This document shows positions 1-11,701 of a stretch of 30,297 nt of DNA, piece after piece (the stretch's first letter is position 1; every line of letters begins with the position of its first letter). Position numbers and translations under genes: made by a program. Where the stretch lies: contig NW_003202654.1 of NCBI RefSeq assembly GCF_000006405.1, forward strand, positions 1-30,297, in the 5' to 3' direction. The notes beneath the pieces are model-generated. The model ran no database searches. It was given only the letters and a program-made list of their open reading frames with translations, and had not been told where the DNA came from. Source of the stretch: Perkinsus marinus ATCC 50983 (lineage: Eukaryota > Perkinsozoa > Perkinsida > Perkinsidae).

Positions 1-83
1 TCCCAGAGAGTGACCCATCAGACGAGCGTCGATTACCACTCTGACACGATAGATATCGCTGATGTGAAGTCTCTACCAAGAAC

Positions 84-428
84 TCACATGCGAGTACTTC
101 CTTTTCCACGACCCTTTCCTTTCCGCTGGGCTTTTTCCCCACCCCAATCGGTAGAGTGACCCTGACGCTGGGAGTGCTGGTAATGCTCCCAAACAGGGTG
201 CGACAAGCTCCCACCATCTTGGTTCAAACCTCGCTCATGGGAGCGATGTTGAACTTTATGGCCGCCATACCCAAGGATATCTCCACCCCGAGCTGGAACA
301 GATTCGCCTGCTGCCATACGCAGAATCGCGTCCACAACTTGGGAAGGGGATGGTGGATGAGAATTCTCCTCGAGATTCTCTTGGGTATACTGGGGAAACG
401 ATCGCATCAATCTCCCAACCACATAAAG
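84..428 (-). CDS. C-terminal exon of an unrecognised basic Gly/Arg/Lys-rich protein
   Basis: Open frame of 114 codons plus stop that can begin after an acceptor (TATAG, read on the minus strand) at 429-430. Upstream exons were not found. The first third is ordinary (SPSQVVDAILRMAAGES), followed by a Gly/His/Gln-rich part and a tail GKGRGKGSTRM. Such basic Gly-rich tails occur in RNA-binding proteins, but no domain is visible, so no function is assigned. It is the last minus-strand unit at the left edge, about 315 bp downstream of the WS/DGAT stop codon. It could be a chance frame; the even amino-acid mix argues mildly for coding. Confidence 0.3.
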   Translation of the reverse strand, partial: LYVVGRLMRSFPQYTQENLEENSHPPSPSQVVDAILRMAAGESVPARGGDILGYGGHKVQHRSHERGLNQDGGSLSHPVWEHYQHSQRQGHSTDWGGEKAQRKGKGRGKGSTRM

Positions 429-744
429 CTATAACCGAGACAGTACGCTGCATACTCTGCTTATGAGAGCATCCCAATCCCCAGGACTATCAACCAAACA
501 CTAAGCGATAAGCAAACGACTTCAAGTGCTCTGAACATTTTAGATACAGATATCGACTGTCTTGGACTGTATTACACATAAGATGAATATATGATATAAC
601 GAGAAAGGAGCACGTTCAAGGGAATTCACATCAATATCCGGACGAATTGATGAGCAATCTCCCTGACGGCCCCAGTATTCGTAAACACATACAAATCTGT
701 GATGCTAGCAATTAGGCAGCACCAACTTGAGGAACTTGAAGAAT
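429..744. other. Non-coding stretch downstream of the WS/DGAT gene
   Basis: AT-leaning spacer between the WS/DGAT stop and the next minus-strand exon. A short minus-strand frame near 540 starts with a hydrophobic, signal-like segment but cannot be spliced cleanly into the 84-428 exon, so no gene is called. Confidence 0.4.
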
Positions 745-2679
745 CTAGAGCTCCACGTCGTGTACACCGAGACGTTTTCCCATGTCCAATAGCTCGTTTC
801 GGTAGTAGCTCTCAAGCTTGTCGTAATCTTTCACGATACTAGGATCAACAACCATGTTTAACATCAACTTTCCATTATAGGACAATACGATCACCTATGA
901 ATAAGCGAGTATCGACATCATTCACAGTGTTCGTTATGATGGCTATATTACCTGATCTATGATGTTGAGGAATATAGGATAGATGAACTCAATCTCCTTC
1001 CCAGCGAAACAGCAAGGCTGTTGGGCTCCAGGGACATTGGAGAATACAACGGAATTCCGAGCGAAGAGATCCCTACTCGACTTCTTGGCGAAAGCAGAGG
1101 GTACGAGAGGCATCACTGTGTTGGTGATGAACAGTGAAGCCGGCGATATGAGAGACCGCTTGATACGATTCATACTCGATCCAGTAGCTAGAAGCCGCGA
1201 GATGGAATCCTTAGATCTGATGGCCTAAGGCAACACAAGAATTGAGAATGAGAAGACATGATATCGAGAGGCTACCTTGCTTAGATCAACACTGCAAAAT
1301 GACCAACTATTGCCCAGTCTATCGCCTTGAGGCGGAGTGGTGGCACCAAATTGAAGTGGGGTTCCCATTGGTATCAACATCCTCATGATGGTCTTACTAT
1401 CCACAGCTTCGCCTCCATACCGCCTCATGGCACCGACCATCGCACCCAACAACACATCATTAACTGTAGCCTGGCAGAGGATAACTCTGACATCGACGGG
1501 GAATGACAGCAGTACAGGCTTACCTTTCTAGGCGACTTGTTCTTCACAGCCTTGACATAATCCAGGGAGAATGGTTGGAAGCAAATAGACTTCCGAAGAC
1601 CGCTGTACTGGAGATCACCCTTACGATGAGCAAGAGAGGAATTGAATCCGTACTCGGTCTCATAACATTTGCCATTTTGCAAAACAAAGCTCAAGGCTGA
1701 TCGTAACTGAGAAATCACAAGTAAGTTACAACGAATACTTCACTCAACGATAGTACCCATTCCAATGCATATAGCAGTGCAAATACGGGCTTAGCCAGCG
1801 GATTCATCCTTTTGGGTTTCTTATCCTTAGGATTAGTGAAAGTGATAGGACTTCCGTCAAGATTCGTTGCGGTCTTCTCCAACACTTGTACCTATAATAT
1901 GAGACATTTTCGAGGCAAAGACGAGTGATGTAAGCAATGTCCTACGAGACTGAAGCCATCCCCTATGGTGTGATGGCATCGGAAAAGCATGCAATCCTTC
2001 ACATCCACAGCTCCTTTGGCAGCGGGCAGCATATAAATTCTCCACAATGGCTTATCAGTTGGTAATGGCTGGTTGATAATCTGAAAGCAAGACAATCTTG
2101 GAGGACGCGAGTTCAACGAATAGACAATAATACCTCCTGAATCTTATCATCCAATGCTTTGCGGTCTTCGATTACATCGCTTGCGAGGATATGCTCCGAC
2201 AGATCAATATTATCTACGACCTTCCATCCATGGGTCTCCACGTCAGGGATGCTTGAAAAACGGACGAAGAATAGTAACTAAATGGAACGACGAGTGGTAT
2301 ATAAACTAACACTATCAATTATCCCACCTTCTCCTTGACAACTTCTTCGACCTGCTTTCTACTAGGCATCGAGTCTTTGAACAGCATTGCACAATTAATA
2401 ACATTGCAGGTAGAGGGTAGGTTACACTCCTTGGGGAAACAGTCACTCAGCAACATGTGTTCCTCCATCCAAGTCATCGGCCGCGGGCCTGAACCTGATC
2501 AAACTACGATAATGTTCAGCTCTGTGCGTGCATAACCCGTCTGCGACACTCGACACTTGGGATCTAGTATCACCTGTTCTGAAGCGCATAGCCCAATGGA
2601 ATAGGATATTCCCCAACACTGCCACGACTAGAGTCAGTATGGTGACCACCACAAGGTAGGTATAGTCGCAAGAAAGCAT
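745..2679 (-). CDS. Wax ester synthase / diacylglycerol acyltransferase (WS/DGAT, WSD1-like)
   Basis: Acyl-CoA-dependent O-acyltransferase that makes triacylglycerol and/or wax esters, probably at the ER. Nine exons (minus-strand order): 2679-2574, 2494-2328, 2277-2134, 2080-1946, 1891-1757, 1706-1524, 1470-1276, 1224-952, 894-745. They join to a 495-aa protein with no frame break; introns are 50-79 nt. Seven of the eight introns are phase 0. Residues about 8-30 form a hydrophobic helix, a likely N-terminal membrane anchor. The catalytic HHxxxDG motif is present as HHTIGDG, preceded by PLWRIYML. Other family landmarks are ATVNDVLLGAMVGAM, FSNVPG and the C-terminal DUF1298-type part (SYNGKLMLNMVVD). 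Start chosen at the ATG just before the hydrophobic helix. The family is known from bacteria and plants. Substrate preference cannot be read from sequence. Confidence 0.88.
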
Positions 2680-3677
2680 GACAATTGAGGTCAAATAAGA
2701 ACTATCTGCAGTACGATGCACTGAATTCCCTACTACGAATCATTAACTAGAAGTAATTCACTTCAATCCGGAATATTTGGACAGCTAGGCATGTGGAGGA
2801 GGAGCTTCACAAAATAGTCAATTACCACTCCCATACAGACCAGGTTAGTCTGACTAGCCACATGAAAAATTACTGGACGATTATACACGGGGCAGAAAGT
2901 CCGAGTAGTGATTTGCTGCAGCGTTTTAACACAAATGCGTATCAACTTGGCGCGCGCCATTAAATGTCCCCAGGTGCCTAGATGATTGGCCTCAGACAGC
3001 GAAGCAGTGATGTAGTGTCAATTCCACGTAGCAAGTTAGCATTCACGTGCTGTGGACCTAGCGTCAGCCCTAAGCTATTCAACAACCGCGCATCTCGAAC
3101 GACTCGCAACAATCATTCATCTGGGCATCTAGTCATCATAGGTGGTTTCTTTGAGCAACTTCGCAAGAACACCGATAGATGATTGTACAACGGTCACAGA
3201 CTCTCGAATTTCTAAAGCATTTTCATAACGTATCTCTGGTCCCGTGACATTGGTTAACTGGCGATCGGTTGAGGTAGCACTAGATGATATAAGGGTTAGC
3301 TAGTTAACACAAGTTAAACACCGACACGAAGAGCGCGTCATACAGTGCGTCTCCGTGACACACGTGCCTATCATCGTGGTTGGTCGACCGTGCGCGGCGT
3401 CGCATGACCTGCACGCGCCCGCCGTAGCGCAGCCCGCGCGGCGACAGTAGAGGCGCTCATCGGACTGACTCGATGCTTCGAGGGTCTAAGCCACAGACAC
3501 CTTCTTCTTTCCTGCCCACCAGACCCACAGGCTCAGGAGTGGGATATTTAGCATGTAGCTAGAATGCGATCTAAGGGCGAGGCGCGATAGAAATACCCTC
3601 CGTAATTTGCAGATCCTTACTAACTACTGACACCAACAAAACTAACAAAAGGTCACAAAATAAAAAGTTCCGGATAA
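2680..3677. other. Intergenic region between WS/DGAT promoter and VPS15 3' end
   Basis: About 1 kb. Short frames at 2763-2960 (minus) and 2982-3182 (plus) have no recognisable motif. A GC- and CpG-rich tract lies near 3340-3480, unlike the surrounding AT-leaning spacer. No tRNA or rRNA was recognised. The WS/DGAT promoter should lie at the left end. Confidence 0.4.
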
Positions 3678-6600
3678 CTATCGCCAAATTTTAATCAAAC
3701 CATCACGGCCAGCAGTAACAAGTATATCGTATTGCAAAGAGAGGACACACATGTCCAGTATAGCGTCTCTGTGTCCATCATCCACTCTGAGATCCGAGTC
3801 GCCTTGCTCCTCTACAGGAGTTCCCTGTCCACGAGGTGTCATAGAGGATTGATGATGACCGCTAGAAGCTGCATACGATGGGTTGGTCATGACTTGAACC
3901 CCTCCCAATTGCAGTGGCATAATTGAGGACTGATTGGAGAATGGTATGACAGTTCCCGCCTCTTGAGGCTGCCACCATCGCACTACAGCATCATTGCCTG
4001 TGCTAAGCAAGGTCCAAGGACCTCCTCGAGATGTAGAGATCTCCAGCATTGATCTCACTACCAAGCTACTAGGATCCGCACACTCCTTCACTTGTTGTGT
4101 TAACATATCGGCTCCGACTAAGAAGCTTTGCCTTGGTTGTGACCTCATATCGACGAGAACCGGTAAATTGATCGGATTCGACTGTTCACCACAAAGCATC
4201 AACTTAGTCGGCCGAACATCACCATCGAGCGAAGTAAAGTCATATAGTCCCATCATACCATGTGTTCCTTCGGCAAGCCAGAAAGACTTGTTGCCCCCAT
4301 GCAGAGAGTTGCACATTGCCGTGATGGGGAGTATTCCCGTACCGGCGCCCTCCTGGAACAACTTGTATGTCCGAGTTCGTCGAGACAAGTAGCGAACGTC
4401 AAAGAGGCTAACGAAGCCCGAACGTGTACAGAGCACTGTAGTCCTCCCATCAGAGGAGCATAACATATCAGTTGGTACGCCTAGAGAGCTCTCGGGCTCA
4501 GCCACATTGAAGACACAGCGACCAGCCCTAACATCAAAGCCAAACACACTGCCGTGATGGTTAGCAGCGATCACAACGTTCTCAATATCAGTATCGAAGC
4601 TTTCAATAGCTGCAATACCAGCGTCAAATACGACAGCTGATTTCCCACAAGTAGGAGCCCTCAATGATACCACGGGTACGTCACCTGGAAACATGTTAAA
4701 TGCCACCATGAGGCAAGTAAGGCTACCCTTAGCAGCCTACTAGTGGTGCTCTATTGGACAACCTTACCTGGCGCGTCCATCCGATATACATAGAGGGAAG
4801 GTGAAGCACCGCCAACGACTACTGATTTACAGTTCCGCAAAGCCTTCATCGGGAAGTGATAATGTGTTATAGCAGCAAGGTCCAACTCCTCATCGGGGAG
4901 GGGCATCATTTTACTGCAAGTCGGTGCGACATCATCCTCGAGGATGTGTCCCCGCCAGGCACGGAGCTGAGTGAAGACATTCGAGCTTCCGGAAAAGAGA
5001 AACCCTACCACGCCATTGCCTCCCATCGCTATGATTAAGCGACCATCATCGCTGGCATCTACCGCAACAACCTGAATGGCCTAGTTCTATAGGAGCGACA
5101 TGTCATACACGATCCGATGGGCTTCAATAACGAGTAAAATACGAATAGCAGATTCCAATAGAATTGGCTTTGAAACCCACCGGAGTCGTATGAGAGGCCC
5201 CTCTCCCATCCACTGGGTGTCCAGAACTCATACTATTCACGCTCTGTGACGATCCACCGCCACCAAAGTCGTATTCGAAATCATAGATTGTGCCGACAAG
5301 AGAGCCTCCAGGCCGCCAAGCTGAGGGAGTCGCCAAGGAGTACCTGCCTCACAAGGTACTACTACCCAAGTTTGCCTGTCAGATGTGCAAACTACTGAAC
5401 TTGTTGATAGTCGGCAGGTCGACAGACAGACTCACCCAGAAGAGTCGTTTGAGGCAGCATGATCTATTTCAACATTGCCAAGAGGGGCTGATTCCGATTG
5501 AAGAGATCCGACTGAGATCGACGATTCGCTGATGTTACTCGTGCCTGATGAACACCGTAGACTGGCGAAAAATAGAGAAGAATAGCTCACTATTATGGTC
5601 CATAGCGATCGGGGACGATCCAGCCTCCATAGTGGGGCTAGTTACTAATGTCATCCCTTCGACACTTGGTGGGTCAACTCCAGCACGGCATTGCAAATGG
5701 AGTCTCTGACCCCAACGTATTATGAATATGCACATCCTTAAGATGCCTCACCTGAGCCCGTACTCTCCTATGACCATACATGCCGTAGCTCTCCCCGTCG
5801 TTCCCAAGAACACCTCGTATTTCATTAACTATCTGGAGTTTCTTCTTGCTTACATACAGTGTTTCTTGGGATCCATCTAAACGGTTGAGTATCCCGAGTG
5901 CTGGCTTCGGAGGAGGTAACAGTAGATGCCGTGCTCTCCAGTCTTTCAGGAGCTTATTCACAGAACCCTCGAAACCCAGAGTGACATCACCCTCCGCAAT
6001 AAAGCGATAAGGGAGGATAGCTGGTACATTGGGATTAGAGATAGACACTTTAATGATCTGCATGGGACCAGCGGTGCTAACAGCCATCGGCTCTCCCATA
6101 GGTTGTCCATGAGACACTGTGCCTTCGTAGAATTTCTTGGCCAAGCCTATTCTGGCGACATCGGTAGTGTCCCCAAGGGTTTCCCCGATAGTTTGCTGAC
6201 CAAGTACCAGTTCGTATGAAACGGGACAGAGATATTCGAGATCTCCAAAGCATCTCCATCCATTGGGCAAATATTCGGCCTCCTTGAGATGACTGAATGA
6301 GCGCCGTCTAAGATAGACGTACCTACATGAGAGCCGTGCACGGTCTTATGCCGAGGTGGAACAGATTCATTGGAACATGAGGCGTCAAAGTTCATCATTC
6401 TTAAGGATACCTTACTGAAGAGCGTTCCCGATGTGTTTCGTAGTAATGCTGCGAATCAAGGCCCTGGCAGTGGCTTGTATACATACATTAGGATGACAAA
6501 GATAGGGAACAGCGGATTCGGCAAATCTCATAACCGACTCCCGGTGAACTGAGTTGGGCCCTAACATGATAATTATACATCACCATTCCAGGGTTCCCCC

Positions 6601-9600
6601 GTATAACCCACCCTCATCAGGTAAAACCCTGTAGTCCCCTAGCAGCTCGGTTGCACCCATCAGAGCTGCTAGGGTGAGCCGGTCATCACCAAGTTCCTTC
6701 GACAATGTTTGGGTGAAGTACCTGTATAAACACCCACATTACAACTGCTCGACCGCCACCACGAGCTAGTATAACTTATACTGTATAAGAAATAGCTGTT
6801 CCTCATGAAAATCTGATTGACCAGGTCACCAACGGTGGCAGGCCGTCTAAAGCCTATGAGTTAGATGACAGGGATCATGCCCTTCATGTGAATATGGCAA
6901 AATATGCATAATGGGGAATACAGCGTAGAGTAGAGTCGTTAGAGTACTTACGGAAGAAGGGCCACGTCAGCGGCAAAAGCCCCTAATAGATTGGCACACC
7001 TAGGCGCCAAGCGGCAAAAAGCAACTTTAACTTGAGGGTTGGGGTCGTTCAGAAAGCACATAAGGTAAGGCAAAGTCAGACCCCTGTCAGGAGACCCTTT
7101 CTTGGTTTCTTCGTCTTTGTGATCAGAAGGACGAGGGCCCGAAGAAGGGTTCTGGACTGTGAGGGGCGGCACGGTAAGGGAGGATACAGATACATCTGAG
7201 ACAACAACTTGCATGCACCACTCGGTCTCGTCGACTACTTTTACCATGCGATCCTTTGAGATTCTGGTTTTGGCTTGAATCGGGCTCCTTCGAACACGGT
7301 GGCAGCAGCGATGCGAAATCCGGCAGCGCCTGGGGAATGAGTGACAACTCAACAACACCAAGCCCGCTCACTTCAAGGACCGCTAGTTTCACGGCTTCGG
7401 CTGCTCTAGGTGGCAATTGGGAAGGATCGGGGCTGTGGGTTGTTGTCGAGGATACCGCCCGACCTGAGAACCGATGACTCCTCTGCATGGTGCGAAGACC
7501 TACTACCGTTCGGAGTCATCATTGAGAAGTTATTGCCAGGTGGAGCTCGTTGGAACACTTGTTGTAGATAGGTAGCAACGAAGTTATACATCGCAGCCTT
7601 GATCGCTTCAAGACTAGTGGATGGATTACCAGACTGACGACGACGACCACCTCGCTGAGTGAGAACTTGCTATTCTCTATCGCTTACTGGAGCTGACATC
7701 TCCCCAATAGTAACAGAGAGGGCGGCCAACCTCACAGCAGCATGTGCAGAGTACGACAGGAGATTGGCATCCGATCTCGTAGCGATAAGGGATAGCAAGA
7801 CCGGCCAAAGGTAGTCAACGAAAAGGCTGTACACCGCACCTGTGCGGCAACATGAATGTGCCGGTGGCCCTAATTGTGACTTACCTGTGTCAGTGACCCC
7901 ACCGAATTGGCCTGACGCATACAGCGATTCTTCCGTATCAGCCGTTGAGGGTATACACTCCAAAGCTGCGACGAGTGATCGGAGAGCCTACAGCAGACGA
8001 GATCGAATGCTGCTCAGATAGCCGTCAGCGGAGTGACGGCTTACCTGAGTTCGGCACTCAGCTGTCGGCTCTGTACTCAATGCTGCATGGCAATGAGGGA
8101 TGACCAGCTCGAGCAAGGTATGACGGCTGCAGAAAGGAGCTAGGGTCTCTGATACAGAGGGTAAGATACTATGTATAGTGTGTTGTGGTGTATAGTGACA
8201 TACCGAGAATCATCAACGATACTTGCCGGGTTCGAGGATGGCTTCCTGCATGCCCGGCCGATGTAACCATCCCTGACAGGAATCTCAATGGGGGAGACAC
8301 ACTGGAAGTGATTGAGTCCTTCCATAGGCTGCCCATGATAAGCAATGATACTAAGCTTACCGATGAGAACGAATAGGACTTCCCGATCGGTATCACCCCC
8401 ATCTGAGGTCTCATCGATCTCCTGCTCAGGAACAACCGGTCCATCGGGGAAGAAGAGTAGTAGTAGCTCGGTCATGTTGCGTGATAGATGCTTCTCCCAG
8501 TCCGCCTGTACCTGATACTCCCAATACTGCTCTCAACGCTCAGTCCACAACACATGCACCTTTCCCCCCTGACAGTGAGCCTCCGCACTTCTCTTCCACA
8601 ATGATAACAGCATGCCATGAAAGGCTCGACACCTCGATGGGCGTAACTCGGGATGAGGTAATGGACGCCCGTCGCCAGAGATACCACATGCAAGCGGATC
8701 GTAATGAGCTGAGTTATCAGTCATTGCAGGGTCTCGAAGAGGCCTCGTACGTATAGCAATCGACTGATCTCCGTTCAGTGCCTCCGGGCGTTGCATATGT
8801 TCCTGATTTTGGAAGAAGGCAAACTGCTGGCTCTGGGAACTCTCGTAGACCTAATGAAGAGCTCCGATAACCAAATGAGTATAACTCACAAACAACTCAC
8901 TGCACTGAGAGTATTCTCATCAATGTTGGAGCAGCCGTCAGACACCACCCTTCTGACGGCTTGTATGAAATCAGAGGCCGTCGGCTCTCTGCCATCTCCG
9001 ATATATCGTAGCTTCCTCAAGTGGTCGAGTAGGGTATCTCTAGATACCTGAACAGCGACAAAGCTACTATTGTTAGTGACGTCAAGCCAGTGGTGACCTA
9101 CGAGCATAATAATAAGATAGGGTAAATTGCGGACTATCAGATCTATCCTCATATCGGCCGCCATATATATCGGATTGGATTGGATAATGACACCTACGAG
9201 CCACCGAAGAGTGCCGAGTGTATCACCGCGGGACTGGGGCCCACTCAATGGCAGGAGGGCTTCTCCGAACGCTCTCGGGAATAGAGAAGTTTTATCAGAT
9301 TCCTTGCTGTCTGACTGCATCGCAGGCACCATGAGAAGCGATAATGGCAATGGTCTCGATGTTGGATCCAGGGATAGTAGGGAAGCTATCAATTTACGTA
9401 TCCGAGGATTCTAACATAAATGACATCATGTAAGGAGGTAGCAGCAGAAGAGAAGTTGGATAAAAAAGAGCGATAAAGCCCTGGTGCTAAAGTACGCGCA
9501 ATATAAAGACCCAATTTTGTGTAACATGATTCATGTTTCATGTTTGAAGAGTTTCTATACAAATTTGCAGGTTGATATGAGCAGTAGTTGAGTAGTTGGG

Positions 9601-11416
9601 GATGCCACACGAAATTGGGTCTTTAGATTGGGCGGAGTGTAGTCCTTACACGAACGTGATGTGTTGCTTGAGCTACATGCGCCTCGGACTCCTTATCATT
9701 TCTACCACTGCTCCGGGCCAAGGAGTGCCTGATGGAGGAATGGTCACAACTATATATATGATCACTGGTATTACATCCTGAGGGCGTCCGGTAAGTCAAA
9801 GATTGTATGGGAGTGATCAGCGCTGAAGATCTCAGCGATACAACAGCCGAGGCTGAAGGAATCATACTGCTGCTGTGTCGATGAGAAAACCTCGACAGCG
9901 TCGATACACATAGGTCAATTGACTGGATCGATGAGTACTGGATCATTTGTTAGAAGTCCTAGGCCGCCATTGCTCCGAATATCCGTATCGAACCTTTCTG
10001 GAGCGATATAGCATCTATTCCGTGCCATATAGGACTACGGAGGGAGACGTGCTTGAATAATATGAATGGATACTGTGCCACTACCCCTCTGTGTGAGATC
10101 TCTCGATCCATCCCGGGTAGGTCACCACCTGGAGGTGCAATACCAGATGCAGTGGCAAAGAACAAAGAGAACACGGCACTAGCCGCCTCTCCTGCTGGTA
10201 AGGTTGCCGGTTTCATCACTCCAAACGAGCCCAAGTCACCAAGCATAACCTTCACAATGAATGCAGATAGGAAGTAATCATGACCCGCTGACCTGCTCGC
10301 TCCCGCCGACAATGAAGACGTTCTCAGTTTTCAAGTCTCCGTGGACTCGTCCGAGTGCATGCAACTGGGCCAGTGCACATACGAGTTGGTATCTATTTCG
10401 CAAAGGCTATGGCTGTGCATATTCACCATGTCATTAAAACAAAACGCAAGAGTTGAGCAAGTCCAACCCTTTATTCAGAACTACACTCAGGACACTACTA
10501 CTCGAGGTCCCTACACCTAGAAAAGCAAGCCCACGTCTCATCTGTCGTGATTAACTTACAAGATCCACAGCTTCATCATTTCCGTCAGTGCTGGTTGAGT
10601 ATAAAGCCTATCCGTGAGTGTCCGCTGCATGTATCTGACACTCATGATTTACACCCCGCGATGTGGTGCCTCCTGGCTACTGTCTGACTAGTACGGCACT
10701 AGCATCCGACACTAGGATGTTGGAGTATGGCAGGAGATTAGGATATAATACTGCTTGTTCTGCGTACTCGTCGCGCAGGTTAATCTGAATATATATGCTG
10801 GATTCCAGTTTGCCAAACATAAATGGACAACTCTCTGTAGCCTCCCCATGCTATTACTAGTGACATTCGTATGGGCTCGAGGAAGTGGGTTGTTATGGAA
10901 TCGCCTCCGCCACGTAAACGAGGAGGTGTCGACGCTCGACTACTCTGATCATAATAGCTTTTCCCATCACTCGTGCAGTCCATATACAAGCCCGGAACTA
11001 CCTTAGTAAGATCGCTGTCGCTACCGAGCGTCTGCGATAACTCGGGTGCCGGTGTCAAACTCGAGTCTGCTATCCTGCTGAGCTCCCCAGAGGCAGGCTG
11101 TTGTTGCTGTAACTGTACAAGCGTTGGCACGAAGAGCTTGCCAATGTACTCCACAGCTGGCGTTATCGGGGATCCGAATAGAAACACCTGATCGACCATA
11201 CTCTCGTACATTAATCGCCCGTGTCGTTCTCAACGTGACCAGTTGGAAAATGACACTTCCTAATACTACCTTGAACAGCTTGTAAGACGCAATGTGGCAC
11301 TTCCGCTCCTGCGATATTTCCGGATAATCATTCAAATAGGAGTCCACTTGTGAGAGCTTGACACTCGACGCCGGCTCCATAGCGTACTCAGGACACGTCG
11401 AACACCGTAGACCCAT
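3678..11416 (-). CDS. VPS15: VPS15 / PIK3R4: pseudokinase-like Ser/Thr kinase, HEAT and WD40 scaffold of the class III PI3-kinase complex
   Basis: Regulatory subunit that anchors and activates VPS34, the kinase making PI3P on endosomes and autophagic membranes. Multi-exon. Start MGLRCSTC gives Gly2 for myristoylation, with nearby Cys for palmitoylation, followed by VDSYLNDY as in the family N-terminus. Kinase landmarks: a helix with LTDRLYTQPAL near 10590, HGDLKTENVF at about 10316-10345, DLGSFG (DFG position) near 10230, CYIAPERF at about 9990-10013 and DSFSLGCCIAEIF near 9840. HEAT-type helices fill about 6950-9390. A linker follows at 5540-6400. WD40 blades run from about 5330 down to 3678, starting WRPGGSLVGTIYDFE and ending DGLIKIWR-stop, the family's usual end. 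Clear introns include 10393-10559 (167 nt) and one of 43 nt after GGSEQ. Other junctions in the HEAT part are not resolved. The 7.7-kb span comes from many introns, not from fusion. Confidence 0.9.
11229..11256 (-). other. Candidate 28-nt intron near the VPS15 N-terminus
   Basis: Reading straight on from the first exon (KLFKVVLG) loses the VPS15 frame, which resumes in RHGRLMYESMVDQVF. A 28-nt GT-AG segment in phase 1 joins the two and keeps the residue spacing to the family's VxKVF region. A 67-nt phase-0 alternative also restores frame but deletes about 13 residues the family normally has. Confidence 0.4.
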
Positions 11417-11701
11417 TCGACAGGATTAGGATTGTTGGAGTAACTAACTTCAGTACAGGGTATAAACCGGGTACGAGCTGCACTCACACAGGGGAGGAAA
11501 TGATTGGCCCCAAGCTTGAATTACAAGCCTTGTAACTCCTGTTATCCCATTAACACTTTACCAACGCAATAGCAAGTGTCTATCGGCGAACAGAAATCGC
11601 ACTGTGTCCATTGCATGCCATCTACAACCCTATTAACGAATGATATTGCTGCCACTACCATATGATGGGCCCATACTAGCCATCTCTTGGTGTTTCTGGA
11701 C

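Noticed and set aside
3994-4392. 132-codon plus-strand frame
   Set aside because: It is the shadow of the VPS15 WD40 exon on the other strand, with no motif of its own.
9891-9938. 33-nt in-frame intron in the VPS15 kinase domain (removes a TGA)
   Set aside because: A donor 15 nt upstream gives a 48-nt intron of normal size in the same phase. The stop itself is therefore not a sign of recoding.
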